This document shows, piece after piece, positions 60,390 to 64,000 of a stretch of 64,000 nt of DNA. A program made the translations under genes and the position numbers. Position 1 is the first letter of the stretch; every line of letters starts with the position of its first letter. Under the pieces are notes generated by a model, which ran no database searches, was not told the origin of the DNA, and worked only from the letters and a program-made list of their open reading frames with translations. Origin of the DNA: Candidatus Methanophagales archaeon (GTDB taxonomy: Archaea > Halobacteriota > Syntropharchaeia > Alkanophagales > Methanospirareceae); assembly GCA_024699715.1 (NCBI GenBank), contig JANPRD010000005.1, forward strand, positions 1 to 64,000, read 5' to 3'.

Positions 60390-60565
60390 CTCGTTGTTAA
60401 TTGTATTATTACTGGTGTTATCAATATTTTCTGCATCCGTGCATGAAACATTATTGTATTATTAGTAGTTGCATTGGTTGCATTTGATGAATTACCTATA
60501 TAAGCTGATGTCAGGGAGACACAAATCAAAGCAATAATGCTCACAGCCACAAGTTTCCTGAGCAT
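60386..60565 (-). CDS. Signal-peptide start of the giant surface protein
   Basis: MLRKLVAVSIIALICVSLTSAYIGNSSNATNATTNNT; frame offset from 57873..60389. Confidence 0.65.
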   Translation of the reverse strand: MLRKLVAVSIIALICVSLTSAYIGNSSNATNATTNNTIMFHARMQKILITPVIIQLTTR

Positions 60566-60603
60566 TATCCCTCCCCCTCCCGAAAAATAAAAAAATGAAA
60601 GGT

Positions 60604-60942
60604 TCAGGCTGCAGGCGCATACCACAGCCTGAATGCGGGTATCCAATCGTCATACTCTTTTCCATTTGCGTCCCTGAACAGCGTGCAGGTGATGTTCCCG
60701 CCATTCACTTGCTTATAATGTGCGTGTATTATCTGCGGATAAGAGCCCGTTTTTATGATGTAATTGTAGATTACACCCTTCTCAAGTGTGAGCGTTGTGT
60801 TGAATGAGAGATTGTGGTAGTCAGCGACGTGGTAGCCGTTCCACTCTGCAACAGCACATTCTCCAGTGGTTTCATTCCATATTTTCACATATTCAATATG
60901 ACCGCCAGTGCCAGCGCACGGATATGAGTATATTCTGTTCAC
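60604..60942 (-). CDS. C-terminal domain continuing the DUF4430 protein (frameshifted)
   Basis: YSYPCAGTGGHIEYVKIWNETTGECAVAEWNGYHVADYHNLSFNTTLTLEKGVIYNYIIKTGSYPQIIH. Confidence 0.6.
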   Translation of the reverse strand: MNRIYSYPCAGTGGHIEYVKIWNETTGECAVAEWNGYHVADYHNLSFNTTLTLEKGVIYNYIIKTGSYPQIIHAHYKQVNGGNITCTLFRDANGKEYDDWIPAFRLWYAPAA

Positions 60943-61778
60943 CGTGATGTTTCGGCTGGGGATGATAGTGCCGTAATGCGTGCCTGAGATGCTGGGGTAT
61001 GTTCCTCTGCCCGTGTCAAATTCATTTGAGCCACCGTAACATTGATTATCAATACTTTGGGCGAATTCTCAGGCGTCATGTCCATACTACTGCTCCAATA
61101 CCATGTGACGACATCGCCATCTTCCACCACATATTCAGCCGCACCGACCATGGGCATCGGTTCATCAGGATAATTCACCCAATACATCCACCCGCTCCAA
61201 CCTTCATTTGGTATATCTGCGATGGAATCAACGAAAAGAATGCCCCATTCATCCGAAACAGTGTAATTGAACCCGCCGGCATGTGCTGCTGCATCCAAAG
61301 CTCCGAGTGCGGTCGTGCAGTTCACAACATATTCTTTTCCGCTATTGTGTGCAGTTACATTGAATGTAGTTCCATTTATCAATGTTACATCGCCTTGCCA
61401 GATGATTTCTTGTGGCGCTTCAAGTGAAATGTTAAGAAGTATTCCCCCATTATCAATATCCGATTGCGTTACTTCATGCTCTATTGTCTTTAACTGGTCG
61501 CAACATGAGGCGTTGAACCTGAGTATGTCGCCTGCATTCACATCATTACTGTCAAGAATGAGCTGATAATAGTTAATTGCATTCGTCTCCGCCTGCCACT
61601 CCGCACCTGTGTTCAGATTTGATATGCTCACTGCAGGATTATCGCACGGCTCGCCACCGCTTGTGCTGACCCAGCCGCAAATCACGAACGGCGAAGGCTG
61701 TGCTATCACATGTGCCACCACCGCTGCCAAGCACACCACCACAATAACGAGCAATGCTGCGGATATTCTCCCTCTCAT
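60939..61778 (-). CDS. Secreted DUF4430 (transcobalamin-like C-terminal) domain protein
   Basis: Signal peptide; TTALGALDAAAHAGGFNYTVSDEWGILFVDSIADIPNEGWSGWMYWVNYPDEPMPMVGAAEYVVEDGDVVTWYW. Confidence 0.8.
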   Translation of the reverse strand: MRGRISAALLVIVVVCLAAVVAHVIAQPSPFVICGWVSTSGGEPCDNPAVSISNLNTGAEWQAETNAINYYQLILDSNDVNAGDILRFNASCCDQLKTIEHEVTQSDIDNGGILLNISLEAPQEIIWQGDVTLINGTTFNVTAHNSGKEYVVNCTTALGALDAAAHAGGFNYTVSDEWGILFVDSIADIPNEGWSGWMYWVNYPDEPMPMVGAAEYVVEDGDVVTWYWSSSMDMTPENSPKVLIINVTVAQMNLTRAEEHTPASQARITALSSPAETSR

Positions 61779-62140
61779 TTTTTGTCACCTCCTTTTCATC
61801 GTTTGTTCCTATGTATCAAATTAAATTTTTTCTTCTTATTTCGATTCTAATCCAAAAGGGTAAAAAGGATGAACGCAGCGAATACAAAAAGCATACACCG
61901 ATCGCTCTAATCTATGACCGTGAACACCGAGAAGCGGATGCACAAATCTCCCCCTCTTTTCTGATCTTATGCTTTCGCTGGAAAGCCAGGTGTGAAGCGT
62001 ATCGCCTTGAGGCACTGCGCACTGCAAATGCACACATGACTATAATAGCTAATCGCTTGTTTTCCAGTTTTTCGCTCGTTTTCGCTCTTTTCCTTCACAG
62101 TTCTTACTCTCTACGGTTCTTACTTGACCCTTTTTAACCA

Positions 62141-63580
62141 CTATGATTGCACTGCCGTTAAGGTTATTGTTCCGCTATAGTCTCCTTGAGGCGTTCCATA
62201 AGGCACGAACAGCTTGAAATCCACATTTTCAAGGCTGAGTTCTCCCGCAGGCATGTTCACATCGAAGAACCGTTCCACGCTCATGTCATAGTAGTTTTGT
62301 TCTCCCGGTATATTATCAATTCTGACCCCGATATTATTATTTGCGATTACATTACCGTTGGAAGTCATATTTGTCCCGCTTACATACACATCAATTATCA
62401 CATTACCGATGTTCCGAATGGTAGCATTGTTCAGCGTTGACATGTTTTCATCGCCGAGCACTTCACGCATCTCGCCGGGGTTGATCGGTCCATTACTTGA
62501 AAAGTTAATTATATTTGTATCAAGTTCAAGAGCGATTGCAGTTTGGTAATCAAAAGTGGTGGAGTTACTGCCTGTTAAGTTGCTCATATCAGTTGCGGTG
62601 ACATTCACCGTGTAAGTTCCATTAGCGTAATAGAAGCTCATGTTGAACGTTCCATTGAAAATTGCTGTTTTCGTGTCGTGAGAAACCAAGTTTAATGTGA
62701 CTGGACTGTCGGCTACGGTATATGGACCTGTTATCACAGCCACTACTGTATTTATATCATCCCAGCCGTTGGGGTCGCTAACCACCGCAGATATGTTAAC
62801 AGTCTTATTTGCACCTGGAATCGGGTTTATCTGCACTCCTTCTTCCGCAGCAGATTCGTCAGGCGTTACCGTTATGCTCTCCACTACTGGTGCCTCCGCT
62901 GGTGTCGGCAGTGTGAGATTGAAGTTGAACAGCCCGCCGTTGTTTATTTCGCTCTGCGTTACCGAGTGGTTCGTGGTGTTAGATTGAGTTCCATCCGAGA
63001 CATTGAATTCAAGCACATCCCCAGCACTCACATTTGTCGCATCAAGAATGAGCTGATAGTAATTATAACTTGCATTTGTCTCTGCATGCCAATGCATGCT
63101 CGTGTTCTTATTCGTGATGTTCACTGTTGAACCATTACAAGCAATACCGTTATTGTAATTGACCCAGCCGTAGATAATGAAAGGCGTTCCCGGCGGCGCT
63201 TCAAGCGTAATATTAAAGTTAAACAGCCCACCGTTATTCACCTCCGTTTCGGTTACGGCATGATTGAGCACTTTAGACTGCTCTCCATCAGGGCTCGTGA
63301 CATAGAACTGCAAAACTTCGCTGACATTCAGGTCAGTTCCGTTAGCGAGCGTGAGCTCGTAGTAATTATAACTTGCGCTTGTTTTAGCAGTCCATTCATT
63401 GCTGTTGTTCACATTTGTAATGCTCACTGTGGGATTCTTGCATGCCGTTCCGTTCTTGTAGAACACATTGCCGTGAATTATGTATGGTGTTGAAGGCGGT
63501 GGTGTCGCAGTAACAACTAATACAGCTGCAAGCAGTATTGCTAACACTAATAATGCGGACAATAATCCTTCCGTCCTCAT
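62141..63580 (-). CDS. Secreted surface protein with repeated carboxypeptidase-regulatory-like modules
   Basis: Signal peptide LLSALLVLAILLAAVLVVTATPPPSTPYIIHGNVFYKNGTACKNPTVSITNVNN and second copy FIIYGWVNYNNGIACNGSTVNITNKN. Confidence 0.75.
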   Translation of the reverse strand: MRTEGLLSALLVLAILLAAVLVVTATPPPSTPYIIHGNVFYKNGTACKNPTVSITNVNNSNEWTAKTSASYNYYELTLANGTDLNVSEVLQFYVTSPDGEQSKVLNHAVTETEVNNGGLFNFNITLEAPPGTPFIIYGWVNYNNGIACNGSTVNITNKNTSMHWHAETNASYNYYQLILDATNVSAGDVLEFNVSDGTQSNTTNHSVTQSEINNGGLFNFNLTLPTPAEAPVVESITVTPDESAAEEGVQINPIPGANKTVNISAVVSDPNGWDDINTVVAVITGPYTVADSPVTLNLVSHDTKTAIFNGTFNMSFYYANGTYTVNVTATDMSNLTGSNSTTFDYQTAIALELDTNIINFSSNGPINPGEMREVLGDENMSTLNNATIRNIGNVIIDVYVSGTNMTSNGNVIANNNIGVRIDNIPGEQNYYDMSVERFFDVNMPAGELSLENVDFKLFVPYGTPQGDYSGTITLTAVQS

Positions 63581-63586
63581 CTTATC

Positions 63587-64000
63587 TCACCACCTCAAAT
63601 TTCCATTCTTCACACCTGTCCCGCTCACCCTCCTTACCATTCCAGCAGCAGTCCCATGTTTTGGAGCGTATGTAACATTCACTCTGACATAATCTGTGCC
63701 GATATATGAGCGAAATGTCAACCACCAGAAGCTCCATTGCGGGCTGTTTTGCTCCACTATTATGATAAGTGAGCCGTTATCATCAATGTAGTCACCGATA
63801 TTTTCCGTTATGCTCCCCTCAAGTGTCATGAAAACATCTGTTTTCCTATCTAACTGCTCATACTCACCGGTTTTAAAGTTCCAGATGTAAAGTGTTGCAC
63901 CACAAGTTCCCCATATAGCTCCCATGCCTTTCCACAGGACATCAAGCTTTTTTATGCTCGTCTCAGGTTCTGCAATATCAAATTTGAACCTGTGTATTGC
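63587..64000 (-). CDS. C-terminal part of a surface protein gene extending beyond the window
   Basis: Open frame continues to 64000: AIHRFKFDIAEPETSIKKLDVLWKGMGAIWGTCGATLYIWNFKTGEYEQLD. Confidence 0.6.
   Translation of the reverse strand, partial: AIHRFKFDIAEPETSIKKLDVLWKGMGAIWGTCGATLYIWNFKTGEYEQLDRKTDVFMTLEGSITENIGDYIDDNGSLIIIVEQNSPQWSFWWLTFRSYIGTDYVRVNVTYAPKHGTAAGMVRRVSGTGVKNGNLRW

Overview
Archaeal (euryarchaeal, methanogen/ANME-like) chromosomal window. It carries hemB, an F420 ligase (cofE), riboflavin genes (ribK, ribB, an ARP/RibD-type reductase), RNase Z, a CDKAL1/MtaB-type methylthiotransferase, proS, pyrG, trmY, rio1, aIF1A, an Era-like GTPase with DUF2073, an Lhr-family helicase, the fwdDBAC formylmethanofuran dehydrogenase cluster, rlmH, mobB, A-type ATPase subunits H/E/F, and a BtuF/BtuC-type transporter separated by a radical SAM gene. 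Upstream of that transporter is about 16 kb of co-directional surface-protein genes (CARDB, DUF2341, beta-helix, prenyltransferase-like alpha/alpha repeats, PQQ propeller, DUF4430). The accessory segment 28.6-40.2 kb contains a Type IIG-like restriction-modification locus next to a tRNA-Glu 3' fragment, transposase debris, chimeric gene fragments, and an ApeA-like HEPN defence gene. The ApeA-like gene is bracketed by two related attC-like elements, which suggests an integron-type (CALIN-like) gene cassette in an archaeon. Many conserved genes carry apparent single-base frameshifts, so assembly indel errors must be considered before calling pseudogenes. All calls were made by eye from the sequence and the supplied ORF track; no database search was run.
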